This document shows, in pieces, positions 24,491-32,393 of a DNA stretch of 41,610 nucleotides (the stretch's first letter is position 1; every line of letters begins with the position of its first letter). The position numbers and the translations under genes were made by a program. Location: assembly GCA_034003955.1 (NCBI GenBank), contig JAVEXO010000023.1:1-41610 (forward strand). Direction: 5' to 3'. The DNA comes from SZUA-370 sp034003955. GTDB lineage: Bacteria; Spirochaetota; Spirochaetia; Treponematales; UBA12059. The notes under the pieces are model-generated. The model did no database searches, was not told the DNA's origin, and saw only the letters and a program-made list of their open reading frames with translations.

Positions 24491-25594
24491 TTACTGTACC
24501 TTACCTACTACACCCTCGACGAGCCAGTCAAAGGATAGCATTTCCTGGTCAGACATCTTGGCTCCTTCGTTGACACGGAGCTTGCCGGTGTTGTCCTTGA
24601 TCGGGCCGGTGAACACATCCCAGGTGCCACCAATGATCTTCTGCTTCTCGACAGATACCAGATCCCTGATATCCTGAGGCACGAGCGGGCTGTAGTCAGC
24701 CAGGCGTACCACATCATCGGCCAAACCACCCCAGTACTGGCTGCTAGTCCAGGTACCATCCATGCCACGTCTGACATTGTCTATATAGAAGGGGCCCCAG
24801 TTCCATACCGGGCTCGTGAGGACGGTGTCGCCAACGAATTTTCTCATGTCTGAATCATAACCGATAGACAGCTTGCCACGTTCCTGGGCGGCCTTCTGCG
24901 GCTCTACGGTGTCTTGATGCTGGGTTATGATGTCGGCGCCTGCGTCGAGAAGGGCCACGGCTGCCTCACGCTCCTTAACCGGATCATACCAGGTATTGGT
25001 CCATACGACACGAACCTGAGCCTTGGGATTGACTGAACGGACGCCGAGGGTAAAGGCGTTGAGTCCACGTACAACTTCTGGGATCGGGAATGCACCTGGA
25101 TATCCTATGATATTGCTCTTGGTCATCTTGCCGGCAACGATACCGGCGAGGTAGCGAGCCTGATATATCCTGCCAAAATAGTTGGCCATGTTGTCAGAGC
25201 TTTTGTATCCGGAGCAATGGATAAACTTGATCTTGGGGAATTCGGCTGCGACTTCCACCATCGGGTCCATGTAACCAAAGGAGGTGGCTAGGATCATGTC
25301 GTAGCCATCCTGCGCGTACTGGCGGATGATACGTGTGGCATCAGGACCTTCAGGGACATTCTCCATGTAGGCTGTCTTGACCTTGTCACCGAAGGCGGCT
25401 TCAACTGCCAGGCGGCCAATATCATGCTCATGAGTCCAGCCAAGATCACCAGGAACACCAATATAGATGAATGCTACCTTGTAGGGAGCGGCAAGCACCT
25501 CTGCTGTAGCGGCGACCGGCGCTTCCTTCTTGGCGCAGCCTGTAAAGGCGAGCACTACGAGGAGCATGCCAACAATTGCTAAGTTTTTCTTCAT
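24491..25594 (-). CDS. BMP-family substrate-binding lipoprotein (locus 2)
   Basis: A 367-residue periplasmic lipoprotein. The start at 25594 is set by an AAGGAGG site. The signal peptide MKKNLAIVGMLLVVLAFTGC ends in a consensus lipobox (Cys20). The mature protein shows the BMP subtype with IYIGVPGDLGWTHEHDIGR, MILATSFGYMDPM, GAFPIPEVVRGLNAF and IITQHQDTVEP. These differ from the PnrA-type motifs at 3068-4105, so the two loci should take up different ligands; bases or other nucleosides are likely from family knowledge. It is first in an operon with the ATPase and two permeases. Confidence 0.93.
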   Translation of the reverse strand: MKKNLAIVGMLLVVLAFTGCAKKEAPVAATAEVLAAPYKVAFIYIGVPGDLGWTHEHDIGRLAVEAAFGDKVKTAYMENVPEGPDATRIIRQYAQDGYDMILATSFGYMDPMVEVAAEFPKIKFIHCSGYKSSDNMANYFGRIYQARYLAGIVAGKMTKSNIIGYPGAFPIPEVVRGLNAFTLGVRSVNPKAQVRVVWTNTWYDPVKEREAAVALLDAGADIITQHQDTVEPQKAAQERGKLSIGYDSDMRKFVGDTVLTSPVWNWGPFYIDNVRRGMDGTWTSSQYWGGLADDVVRLADYSPLVPQDIRDLVSVEKQKIIGGTWDVFTGPIKDNTGKLRVNEGAKMSDQEMLSFDWLVEGVVGKVQ

Positions 25595-25674
25595 TAAAAC
25601 CCTCCTTCTGTGATACATCATAGAGTGACTATCAAGAGCGCGCCTCAAGACTCATAGTAGATGCGGTCCAGTGT

Positions 25675-25703
25675 AGTAAACAACGCGCTTAACCATCTGT
25701 CAA
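25675..25703 (-). promoter_or_regulatory. Promoter of the second BMP transporter operon
   Basis: A consensus TTGACA (25698-25703) and TTTACT (25675-25680) on the minus strand, separated by 17 bp. The expected start leaves a leader of about 75 nt before the lipoprotein ATG. No riboswitch-like fold is evident in that leader. Confidence 0.6.
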
Positions 25704-25767
25704 ATTGTTTCTTTCGATAGCGTCGATTTAAGGCGCCATTCCTGGATGAATGGCACCCTGCCTAGCC

Positions 25768-25796
25768 TTGTCCTGAACGGCGTAAACGACTACTAT
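25768..25796 (+). promoter_or_regulatory. Promoter of the Nudix gene (leaderless geometry)
   Basis: TTGTCC (25768-25773), a 17-bp spacer and TACTAT (25791-25796). Six bases separate the -10 box from the ATG at 25803. It supports the shorter start, since the promoter would otherwise lie inside the coding region. Confidence 0.45.
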
Positions 25797-25802
25797 TGGT
25801 CC

Positions 25803-26363
25803 ATGCGAACCCCGTACCCATGGATAGAGCTTTCATCGAGACGATTGCTAGACTGCAGGGTGTTCCAGGTTGGTTCAAGCGAACGCCAGTCTAAATCGGG
25901 CAAGAAGGGTAACTTCTTCACAATAGATGCCCTTGACTGGGCAGGAGTCATACCCGTCGTGGAGACTCCAGAAGGCCGTTGCTTCGTCATGGTACGGCAG
26001 TTCCGCCACGGCACCAAGCATCTGTCTATCGAGTTCCCCGGTGGTATCGTGGAGAGGGGTGAGAACCCGGCCACAGCCATAGCCCGTGAGCTGCTTGAGG
26101 AGACGGGTTATCAGGCCAGCATGATGGTACCGCTCGGTATATTGTCGCCTAATCCAGCCTTCATGACCAATCGCTTCCACGCATTCATAGCAGAAGGCTG
26201 CGTGTTAACATGCCCACAAAAACTTGACGAGCATGAGGAAATAGAGGTGATGTTGGTTCCAGAGCAGGAGGCGATAGACATGATAGGAGCCGAGGACATG
26301 GGCCATGCCTTGATGACGGCCACCCTGTTCTTCTACGCCCGCTACAGAGGCCTCTTAAGCTAG
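25803..26363 (+). CDS. Nudix hydrolase, ADP-ribose pyrophosphatase-like
   Basis: A 186-residue enzyme that hydrolyses nucleoside diphosphates linked to another group. The Nudix box is perfect: G-x5-E-x7-R-E-L-L-E-E-T-G-Y, starting in FPGGIVERGENPATAIAREL. The preceding FVMVRQFRHGTKHLSIEFPGG and the following GILSPNPAFMTNRFHAFIA fit the ADP-ribose/GDP-mannose pyrophosphatase branch. An in-frame ATG at 25746 would add 19 residues that do not match the family, and neither start has a ribosome site. The ATG at 25803 is preferred because of the promoter 6 bp upstream. It converges on the Lys-rich gene. Confidence 0.9.
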   Translation: MRTPYPWIELSSRRLLDCRVFQVGSSERQSKSGKKGNFFTIDALDWAGVIPVVETPEGRCFVMVRQFRHGTKHLSIEFPGGIVERGENPATAIARELLEETGYQASMMVPLGILSPNPAFMTNRFHAFIAEGCVLTCPQKLDEHEEIEVMLVPEQEAIDMIGAEDMGHALMTATLFFYARYRGLLS

Positions 26364-26389
26364 GCTCCTGAATCGACTATCTCATACTA

Positions 26390-27229
26390 CTACCGTGCTC
26401 CCTTGATGATGAATGTCTTCCTGAGCATGGCTACGAGCCTTTTAAGCCTTGGATCGGCCAGGCCTGCTAGAGAAAGATCCCCTATGACGTCGGCGCGCTC
26501 CGAGAGGAACCAGCGGTAAAGGCGACCGCCTACCTGTGCGACGGGATCCTTGGATGATACGATACGCACCATGGCAAGCATCTCGTCGCTTGTAAACATC
26601 TTCCACTTGCCTTGATACACAAGGTCGTAGGCAGAGCCGTCACTGGCTGCCTTGATGGTAAACTCGTCGGATGCAAGCTCTCCCGCCGAGCTCAACTTTG
26701 CACCTCGTTTTGACTGCGCCCTGGCAGATGCCTTGTCGGCATCCATCCCGGCTGCCTCCATATCCATCACGCGCATGTTGTATATATGCACACGAGCCTG
26801 TTCTATTAAAAAAGCCAAGCCTTCACTGTCCAGGTCAGGGATTAGGGATGCTAGTTCTCTCGCGAGTTCCTTGTGTTCATCACCGGCCTTGGTCGACTTA
26901 GTAGCCTTGGTCGACTTAGTAGCCTTGGCAGGCTTGGCCGACTTGCTACCTTTGGCGCCACCTACCGTGGTCGACTGGGCATGATCGCTCGGTTTACCAG
27001 CCTTGGACCGCGTCTCTGAACTGAGCGGTTTCTTTGTAGTGCTTATGGATGGTGCTGCACTACCAGATTTGCGAGCCGATTTGGCATACTCGTCCAGAAT
27101 GGCAGACTCAATGTTATGCATGAAGGTTGGATCTTTTTTAAGCTGAGCCGAGGGGGCTCCCTTTTTTTTCTTGGCCGGCGCAATCTTCTTCTTTGTTTTA
27201 GCCTTGGAATCCTTGTCTGCTGTAGCCAT
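26390..27229 (-). CDS. Hypothetical protein with a Lys/Ala/Ser-rich N-terminal half
   Basis: A 279-residue protein of unknown function. The ATG at 27229 has an AAGGAGGG site, which excludes the longer frame to 27289. The first half is low-complexity and basic (KAKTKKKIAPAKKKKGAPSA and repeated TKSTKA units), resembling tails that bind nucleic acid or the cell envelope. The second half is globular, with ELARELASLIPDLDSEGLAF, YDLVYQGKWKMFTSDEMLAM and VGGRLYRWFLSERADV. No signal peptide or membrane helix is seen. No family is recognised. The gene is divergent from the XRE regulator, whose operator region lies in the shared 141-bp gap. Confidence 0.75.
   Translation of the reverse strand: MATADKDSKAKTKKKIAPAKKKKGAPSAQLKKDPTFMHNIESAILDEYAKSARKSGSAAPSISTTKKPLSSETRSKAGKPSDHAQSTTVGGAKGSKSAKPAKATKSTKATKSTKAGDEHKELARELASLIPDLDSEGLAFLIEQARVHIYNMRVMDMEAAGMDADKASARAQSKRGAKLSSAGELASDEFTIKAASDGSAYDLVYQGKWKMFTSDEMLAMVRIVSSKDPVAQVGGRLYRWFLSERADVIGDLSLAGLADPRLKRLVAMLRKTFIIKGAR
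26887..26928 (-). repeat. 18-bp in-frame tandem repeat in the Lys-rich protein
   Basis: Two exact 18-bp copies (26887-26904 and 26905-26922) and a partial third. They encode repeated KATKST units of the basic tail. Degenerate copies continue on the 3' side of the plus strand, suggesting expansion by slippage. Confidence 0.8.
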
Positions 27230-27296
27230 CCATCCCTCCTTGTTGCAACAACAGATACTGTACACCCATAGTAAAGACTTTTCAGCCATTAAGTAA

Positions 27297-27304
27297 TGTA
27301 AAGC
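27297..27304 (+). promoter_or_regulatory. Extra operator half-site upstream of the XRE promoter
   Basis: TGTAAAGC repeats exactly the left arm of the palindrome at 27341-27358, 44 bp upstream. It lies before the -35 box, where it could bind a second regulator molecule. Confidence 0.4.
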
Positions 27305-27308
27305 ACAC

Positions 27309-27338
27309 TTGACATTTATTGCACATCAAGCATATATA
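27309..27338 (+). promoter_or_regulatory. Promoter of the XRE regulator gene
   Basis: A consensus TTGACA (27309-27314), an 18-bp spacer and TATATA (27333-27338); ATATAT at 27332 gives a 17-bp spacer. Transcription should begin inside the palindrome that follows, about 25 nt before the ATG. Confidence 0.65.
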
Positions 27339-27340
27339 TA

Positions 27341-27358
27341 TGTAAAGCTAGCTTTACA
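27341..27358 (+). promoter_or_regulatory. Perfect 18-bp palindromic operator
   Basis: TGTAAAGCTAGCTTTACA is its own reverse complement. It covers the predicted transcription start between the -10 box and the ATG of the XRE gene. This is the expected place for autorepression by the encoded regulator. Confidence 0.65.
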
Positions 27359-27370
27359 AACAGGAATAGC

Positions 27371-27568
27371 ATGACCAACAAAGTAAAGGAACGCCGCCAA
27401 GGACTCGGCATGACCCAAGAACAATTGGCTACAAAGGCCGGGGTATCCAGGCAGACTATTATTTCTATAGAAGGTGGACGCTACGATCCATCACTATCAC
27501 TGGCTTTAAAACTTGCGTCACTGCTCGGAGAGCGCGTAGAGGATCTCTTCATACCAAGGGAGGACTGA
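27371..27568 (+). CDS. XRE-family transcriptional regulator, single HTH domain
   Basis: A 65-residue DNA-binding protein made of one Cro/CI-type helix-turn-helix. MTQEQLATKAGVSRQTIISIEGGRYDPSLSLALKLA covers the five helices; the VSRQTI part is the recognition helix. The ending LLGERVEDLFIPRED is typical of the short YozG-like regulators that sit next to a small membrane protein. Its ATG has a weak AGGA site. The promoter, a perfect palindrome and a repeat half-site lie directly upstream, so it probably controls its own gene pair. The next gene begins on the base after its stop. Confidence 0.92.
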   Translation: MTNKVKERRQGLGMTQEQLATKAGVSRQTIISIEGGRYDPSLSLALKLASLLGERVEDLFIPRED

Positions 27569-27860
27569 ATGATCGCGAAGATGCTTATGCGTAGATTAAC
27601 AATTAAAAGTTTCACAACTTGGCTTCATAGAGCTGAAGCGCCCGGGGAGAACCTGGGACGAGAGGATAGTAGCCATACACATGAAGGCTTCCAGCCTCTC
27701 ATTCTGGATACTGAGCCTCATCATAGCCATGTTGGCCATACTTACACGATCGGAAAGCTTGGGGCTCAGCTGGTCCGCGTCGACTCTATGCGGCTTGCTG
27801 GTTAATACAATGCTCGTTTTGTACGGCAGCTTGGCATTGCTTTTCTATAAGAAGTTGTAG
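27569..27860 (+). pseudogene. Small two-helix membrane protein, partner of the XRE regulator, one frameshift
   Basis: Translation should start at ATG 27569, immediately after the XRE stop and behind a GGGAGG site. The first frame (MIAKMLMRRLTIK) then reads into non-family sequence. Removing one A from the AAAA run at 27605-27608 joins it to a frame that reads ELKRPGRTWDERIVAIHMKA, followed by two membrane helices (FWILSLIIAMLAIL and LLVNTMLVLYGSLALLF) and the end KKL. The joined product would be about 96 residues. The DER-x4-HMKA segment before the helices is typical of small membrane proteins paired with such regulators. The break may be a real mutation or a base-calling error. An ATG at 27681 could still yield a 59-residue fragment. 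Confidence 0.65.
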
Positions 27861-27895
27861 GGCACAAGTGCTACGCTTTACCCCGTTTTTAGCGC

Positions 27896-27901
27896 TATAA
27901 T
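27896..27901 (+). promoter_or_regulatory. -10 box of the gamma-glutamyltransferase gene (leaderless geometry)
   Basis: A perfect TATAAT ends 7 bp before the ATG at 27909, and no ribosome site is present. No good -35 box is seen at the usual distance, so an activator may be needed. Confidence 0.5.
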
Positions 27902-27908
27902 CGTGACC

Positions 27909-29516
27909 ATGCATGTAAATGAAAGAGTATCCAGCCCTTCCTCTGGGCGCCGGGTAGTGTATTCGAGGAACGGAATGGTTTGTACAGGGCAGCCGCTTGC
28001 TGCCCAGGCAGGCCTGGACGTGCTCAAGCGCGGGGGCAACGCGGTGGATGCCGCCATAGCCACGGCGGCGGCCCTGACGGTTGTAGAACCAAGTGCCAAT
28101 GGCATAGGGGGAGACGCCTTTGCACTGGTCTGGAAGGGCGGCAAGCTGTATGGGCTCAACGCCTCGGGACCCGCGCCAGGGAGGCTATCGCTGTCTTCTC
28201 TCCGTATGCAAGAGCCGCCGACAATCTCCCGCTTCGGCTGGGAGCCTGTTACCGTGCCTGGGGTGCCTGCCGCCTGGGCAGCACTGTCAACCCGTTTTGG
28301 TACCCTCCCCTACGGCGACCTCTTTACCGAGGCGATACGCTATGCCCATGATGGCTTTCCCGTATCGCCGGTCTGCGCCCACTACTGGAATCTGGCAGAA
28401 ACACGCTACAGGAGCACACTCACAGACACAGTATTCAAAGAATGGTTCAAGGTCTTCGCACCGGATGGCGCGGCGCCTCGCGCAGGGCAGATCTGGGGCT
28501 CCAAGGATCACGCCAGGACGCTTGCAGAGCTTGCAAAGACGGGCTCCGGGTCATTCTACCGCGGCCGCCTTGCCGATACTATCGACTCCTTCTCCAGGAC
28601 CACCGGTGGATTCCTGCGCCGTTCCGATCTAGAGGGCTTTGTGCCCGAATGGGTGGAGCCAATTTCAGTAGGCTACAAGGGATGCGATGTGTGGGAGCTG
28701 CCTCCCAATGGCCAAGGGATGGTAGCCCTGGCGGCCCTTGGCGCTCTTTCTGGCGATACACTCTCGGATATGCCGGCTGAAGAGGCGGTACACCTGCAGA
28801 TAGAGGCTCTTAAACTGGCCTTTGCCGATGCCGCGGCCTACCTTTCAGAAACCAGGAGCATGCCTTACACGGCGGAGCGTCTTCTCTCCAAGGACTACCT
28901 GGCCGGGCGTCGTGCTCTCATAGGCGATCTTGCAGGCCTTCCTGCAGCGGGCCAGCCAGAACGTGGAGGAACCGTCTATCTGGCCACCGCCGACTCATCG
29001 GGCACCATGGTTTCCTACATTCAAAGCAACTACATGGGTTTCGGTTCTGGCCTTGTCGTACCGGGCACCGGTATTGCCCTCCACAACCGGGGACACAACT
29101 TCTCTACCGACGAGGCTCACCCTAACCGTCTGGAAGCTGGAAAACGGCCATATCACACCATCATTCCAGGTTTCCTCACCCGTGGAGGCAAGGCTGTTGG
29201 CCCCTTTGGCGTGATGGGCGGCTTCATGCAGCCCCAGGGCCATCTACAGCTCTTGTCCCATTGCCTCGACTACGGGCTCGACCCTCAGACGGCTTTAGAC
29301 CGGCCACGCTTCCAGTGGCTAGCTGGCAAGGATGTGCTTGTAGAAACCGATTTTGATCCGGATATAGTAGAAGCGTTGAGACGCCGGGGCCACCAAGTAG
29401 CAATAGGAGAAGACCCTGGTGCATTCGGCCGTGGAGAAGTGATTTGGCGTGACGATGAAGGTACCCTTATGGGAGCGACAGAGAAGAGGACCGACGGATG
29501 CGTGGCGGCATATTGA
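27909..29516 (+). CDS. ggt: Gamma-glutamyltransferase family protein
   Basis: A 535-residue N-terminal-nucleophile hydrolase that transfers or hydrolyses gamma-glutamyl groups, classically from glutathione. The precursor should cut itself before the catalytic threonine in ERGGTVYLATAD (Thr355), giving a large and a small subunit. Other markers are LKRGGNAVDAAIATAAALTVVEPSANGIGGDAF and, in the small subunit, SNYMGFGSGLVVPGTGIALHNRG. No signal peptide is visible, so it appears cytoplasmic, unlike most GGTs. The frame can extend two codons to GTG 27903, but the ATG at 27909 lies 7 bp from a TATAAT box. The VanX-like gene follows after 4 bp. Confidence 0.92.
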   Translation: MHVNERVSSPSSGRRVVYSRNGMVCTGQPLAAQAGLDVLKRGGNAVDAAIATAAALTVVEPSANGIGGDAFALVWKGGKLYGLNASGPAPGRLSLSSLRMQEPPTISRFGWEPVTVPGVPAAWAALSTRFGTLPYGDLFTEAIRYAHDGFPVSPVCAHYWNLAETRYRSTLTDTVFKEWFKVFAPDGAAPRAGQIWGSKDHARTLAELAKTGSGSFYRGRLADTIDSFSRTTGGFLRRSDLEGFVPEWVEPISVGYKGCDVWELPPNGQGMVALAALGALSGDTLSDMPAEEAVHLQIEALKLAFADAAAYLSETRSMPYTAERLLSKDYLAGRRALIGDLAGLPAAGQPERGGTVYLATADSSGTMVSYIQSNYMGFGSGLVVPGTGIALHNRGHNFSTDEAHPNRLEAGKRPYHTIIPGFLTRGGKAVGPFGVMGGFMQPQGHLQLLSHCLDYGLDPQTALDRPRFQWLAGKDVLVETDFDPDIVEALRRRGHQVAIGEDPGAFGRGEVIWRDDEGTLMGATEKRTDGCVAAY

Positions 29517-29520
29517 TACC

Positions 29521-30105
29521 ATGAATAACCACAATCTCGTAGACCTTAAAACAGCGTGTCCAGGAATCGTCGTGGATATGCGCTATGCTACAGAACGCAA
29601 TTTCTTCAAGGTTCGACTCTATGATGGGGACAGTGCCTGGCTCTTAGCCACAGCCGCCAGAAAGCTGGCAGAAGCTGCACACTTTGCCACCAAACGCGGG
29701 TTGACGCTTCTCGTGCTTGACGCCTATCGTCCCCTCTCTGTCCAGGCGAGGATGTGGGACATCCTCCCCAAGGAGGGCTTCGTGGCACCACCTTCCCGTG
29801 GGTCTAACCATAATAGGGGTGCGGCTGTTGACGTGAGCCTGGCAGACGCCAATGGGCGGGAGCTCCCCATGCCAAGCGAATTCGATGAATTTTCTGAGCG
29901 AGCATCGCATGCCTACTCCCAAGGCGATCCTGTAGCGCTGCGGAACCGTGACGAGCTCCGAGAATGCATGGAGCATGCGGGTTTCAGAGCCTACGTGGCA
30001 GAATGGTGGCATTACAATGATCCCGAAGCTCTTGGAGGACCGCTCCTTGATATCACCCTGTCTGCCCTGGAGGCGAGCTCGCTTGACAATGGTAAGTCTG
30101 CATAG
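29521..30105 (+). CDS. D-alanyl-D-alanine dipeptidase-like protein, VanX/DdpX family (M15D)
   Basis: A 194-residue zinc dipeptidase. Metal-binding motifs are intact: SNHNRGAAVDVSL (S-x-H-x-x-G-x-A-x-D) and AEWWHYND, which supplies the catalytic Glu and third His. DAYRPLSVQ holds the conserved arginine. It would cleave D-Ala-D-Ala released from peptidoglycan. No secretion signal is visible, so recycling inside the cell is more likely than vancomycin resistance; no vanH or vanA genes are near. The start at 29521 follows the GGT stop by 4 bp; a longer frame overlaps the GGT gene. Together the two genes suit breakdown of cell-wall or gamma-glutamyl peptides. Confidence 0.92.
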   Translation: MNNHNLVDLKTACPGIVVDMRYATERNFFKVRLYDGDSAWLLATAARKLAEAAHFATKRGLTLLVLDAYRPLSVQARMWDILPKEGFVAPPSRGSNHNRGAAVDVSLADANGRELPMPSEFDEFSERASHAYSQGDPVALRNRDELRECMEHAGFRAYVAEWWHYNDPEALGGPLLDITLSALEASSLDNGKSA

Positions 30106-30117
30106 CACGATGAGCAG

Positions 30118-30582
30118 ATGATACCGGAAAAAGTCGCAAGGGTACTGACCCGAGCCGGACTCAGAGCGCTTGAGTTCGAGCCAGGATCCACTCCCACCGC
30201 TACCATGGCGGCTGTACGCATCGGAGTAGCCGTAGGCCAGATAGCAAAATCACTCCTCTTTCGCGCCAAGAACGGAACCTACCATCTCGTTGTCTGCGCA
30301 GGAGACAAGCGTATAAACTCAGGCAGACTCAAGGCCCTCGTCGGTTTCAAGACGAGCATGGCAGACGCAGAAGAAACGCTAGCCATAACGGGCTTTCCTC
30401 CCGGTGGCGTCTGCCCCTTTGGTCTGGAAGGCGTCAGCATATGGATCGACGAGAGCCTGGCAGCCTGGGACATCGTCTACCCTGCCGCCGGCACCGATTC
30501 TACCGGTGTGCCTACGACCTTCGAACAGCTTATAACAGTATGCGGAGGACAGCGCGCCAATGTGACCGATCAAGCTGACTAA
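30118..30582 (+). CDS. YbaK/ProX-type aminoacyl-tRNA deacylase
   Basis: A 154-residue single-domain protein of the YbaK/ProX editing family, which removes wrongly attached amino acids from tRNA (Cys, Ala or others). Seen: AAVRIGVAVGQIAKSLLFRA with the conserved Lys, KRINSGRLKALVG, and the glycine-rich TGFPPGGVCPFGLEG loop near the C-terminal half, all in the usual order. Which tRNA it edits cannot be told from the sequence. It is the last gene of the short GGT-VanX-like-YbaK run, with a 12-bp gap before it. Confidence 0.9.
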   Translation: MIPEKVARVLTRAGLRALEFEPGSTPTATMAAVRIGVAVGQIAKSLLFRAKNGTYHLVVCAGDKRINSGRLKALVGFKTSMADAEETLAITGFPPGGVCPFGLEGVSIWIDESLAAWDIVYPAAGTDSTGVPTTFEQLITVCGGQRANVTDQAD

Positions 30583-30595
30583 AATATAACATGCC

Positions 30596-30623
30596 TTGCA
30601 CAATTTGCTATTCACGTTATACT
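30596..30623 (+). promoter_or_regulatory. Promoter of the sensor kinase gene (leaderless geometry)
   Basis: TTGCAC (30596-30601), a 16-bp spacer and TATACT (30618-30623). The ATG at 30633 is 9 bp past the -10 box and has no Shine-Dalgarno sequence. Confidence 0.45.
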
Positions 30624-30632
30624 GGTTCTACG

Positions 30633-32384
30633 ATGGAACCAAGGCTTCGTCATTACATTTCAGTCAGGCTCATGTTGTCCATCATGGCTAGCGGTATACT
30701 GGCAGGTGGCGCTGTCATCTTGGCGGGAACCTTGCTTATAGAGGACATTGTCGACGATGCTACCAGCATCGCCTTTAGGGAAATCGAGAACCGCCTCTCT
30801 ATTATGGAAGCCATATTGTCAAGGATAGAGCGCGACGCAAGTGAGGCAGGATTTAAAGCCCTCGCCATGCTGGAAGCCCAGTATCCCAGTATAGAAGAAG
30901 CCATGGCCGCGGGCATGGATACCCTCAAGAATGACGCCGAGAGGCTAGGCGTCGATGAGGTTTATTTCATCTCTAACGATGGTATCATAGCCGCCACATC
31001 ATTCGAGCCCGATGTAGGCTTCAACTTGTTCTCGCTTGGAACCAATTTTGTGGGTCGACTCACACAGCTGATAGGCTCGGGGCGCTTCGAAAATCTCAGG
31101 ATAAGCATATCAACCCGTACGTCCCACGCCAACAGCTATCAGTTCCATGGACCCGATGGAGCGGACTTCATCATAGAAGTGTCCACCCGACTAGACAGAG
31201 CGATAGCCAGAACATTTCCGGGATACGAACTTCATAGCCTCCTTAAGCTTCTCTTTAATACGGGCTATGAGGGTAACGACTACATCGTCAAGGCCACCGA
31301 CGTACTCTGGGGTCTTAATCCACCGTACCGCTCTTTCATAAGCGAGCAACCAATAGATCCGGAGCTACAGATTATGATACGGGATGCCTCCCTGAGCGAT
31401 GGACTGTGGACCGAGCCCGATGGCAAAAACACAATCATCGTTCGTCAACTCAAAATAAAGAACGAAGAGTTGGGTATTGCTGACCAAGGACTCTTTGTCG
31501 TATTCAGTGTGAGGACTTCCCTCTCAAGGGATTTTATTATTTCGTCGGTTGCGCTTTCTGGCTTCCTCATACTGACTTCCATTGTTTTATCCTTCTTCCT
31601 GACCAGAAAATCCTTCGACAAGCGTGTCACAAGCAGGCTCGAGACACTCGAGACCGCCATGAGCAAGGTGGCCGCAGGAGACGAGGAGACGTCCTTGGAC
31701 GATGGCATGACAGACGAGATTGCTTCCATCGGCAGGAGCGCCGAAAACATGGTTGCACAGATACGGGAGCGCAATACCGAACTGCTCGCCTCTCATGCCG
31801 CCAATCACGCCCTCATACACGAGCTGGATCATCGCGTTCATAACAACCTGCAGTTCGCCATGAGCCTTGCGTCCATGCAGTCACGGACGACCGAGTCTAC
31901 AGCAACAAAAGACGCTCTTGAACGCATGCGCTCCAGACTCACGATGATGTCTATGGTACAGGATCATGCGATAAAGAAAAGCGATTTCCCCGACATAGAC
32001 ATGACTCGTATATTTTACGATATTTGTGCCGAAATATCAGGGTACCATGGTTACAGTACTGCCGGTATAAAGCGCTGGATTGAGGTTGAAGACCTATTCC
32101 TTGATACTGAAACAGCAATAGCCATAGGGCTGGTAGCCGCAGAGATAATAGACAACGCCTACAGACACGCCTTCAAGACAAGCAAGACAGGAACCTTGAG
32201 CATACGATCCGAGAAAACCGACGATTCATTAGCCTTCACCTTCGATGACGACGGAGAAGGCGTCATAGACAAGGTATCAGTTGGGCTGGAGCTAGCCCTG
32301 GCCTTGAGCGATCAGCTCGGCGGCAGCCTTACCTGGCAGTCGGGTGAAGGCCACCGCGTCTTGTTGACTATACCACTAGCTTGA
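30633..32384 (+). CDS. Membrane sensor histidine kinase with a HisKA_2 domain
   Basis: A 583-residue kinase. The first membrane helix lies near residues 12-36, then a Cache-like periplasmic sensor (EVYFISNDGIIAATSFEPDV and the later STRLDRAI), a second helix near 305-325, a HAMP-like linker, and a HisKA_2 phosphoacceptor domain with HELDHRVHNNLQF (His400). The ATPase domain has the N box AAEIIDNAYRHAF and G box FDDDGEGV. This class often signals to response regulators with RNA-binding or anti-anti-sigma outputs. No response-regulator gene is near, so its partner lies elsewhere. The ATG at 30633 is preferred over 30591 because of the promoter directly upstream. It converges on the efflux operon. 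Confidence 0.88.
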   Translation: MEPRLRHYISVRLMLSIMASGILAGGAVILAGTLLIEDIVDDATSIAFREIENRLSIMEAILSRIERDASEAGFKALAMLEAQYPSIEEAMAAGMDTLKNDAERLGVDEVYFISNDGIIAATSFEPDVGFNLFSLGTNFVGRLTQLIGSGRFENLRISISTRTSHANSYQFHGPDGADFIIEVSTRLDRAIARTFPGYELHSLLKLLFNTGYEGNDYIVKATDVLWGLNPPYRSFISEQPIDPELQIMIRDASLSDGLWTEPDGKNTIIVRQLKIKNEELGIADQGLFVVFSVRTSLSRDFIISSVALSGFLILTSIVLSFFLTRKSFDKRVTSRLETLETAMSKVAAGDEETSLDDGMTDEIASIGRSAENMVAQIRERNTELLASHAANHALIHELDHRVHNNLQFAMSLASMQSRTTESTATKDALERMRSRLTMMSMVQDHAIKKSDFPDIDMTRIFYDICAEISGYHGYSTAGIKRWIEVEDLFLDTETAIAIGLVAAEIIDNAYRHAFKTSKTGTLSIRSEKTDDSLAFTFDDDGEGVIDKVSVGLELALALSDQLGGSLTWQSGEGHRVLLTIPLA

Positions 32385-32393
32385 TACTCAAGG

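Noticed and set aside
26887..26928. CRISPR-like repeat
   Set aside because: The units are directly adjacent with no spacers and lie in frame inside a Lys-rich coding region.
29521..30105. Vancomycin-resistance gene cluster around the VanX-like gene
   Set aside because: No vanH, vanA or vanRS homologue is nearby and the protein has no export signal; a peptidoglycan recycling role fits better.
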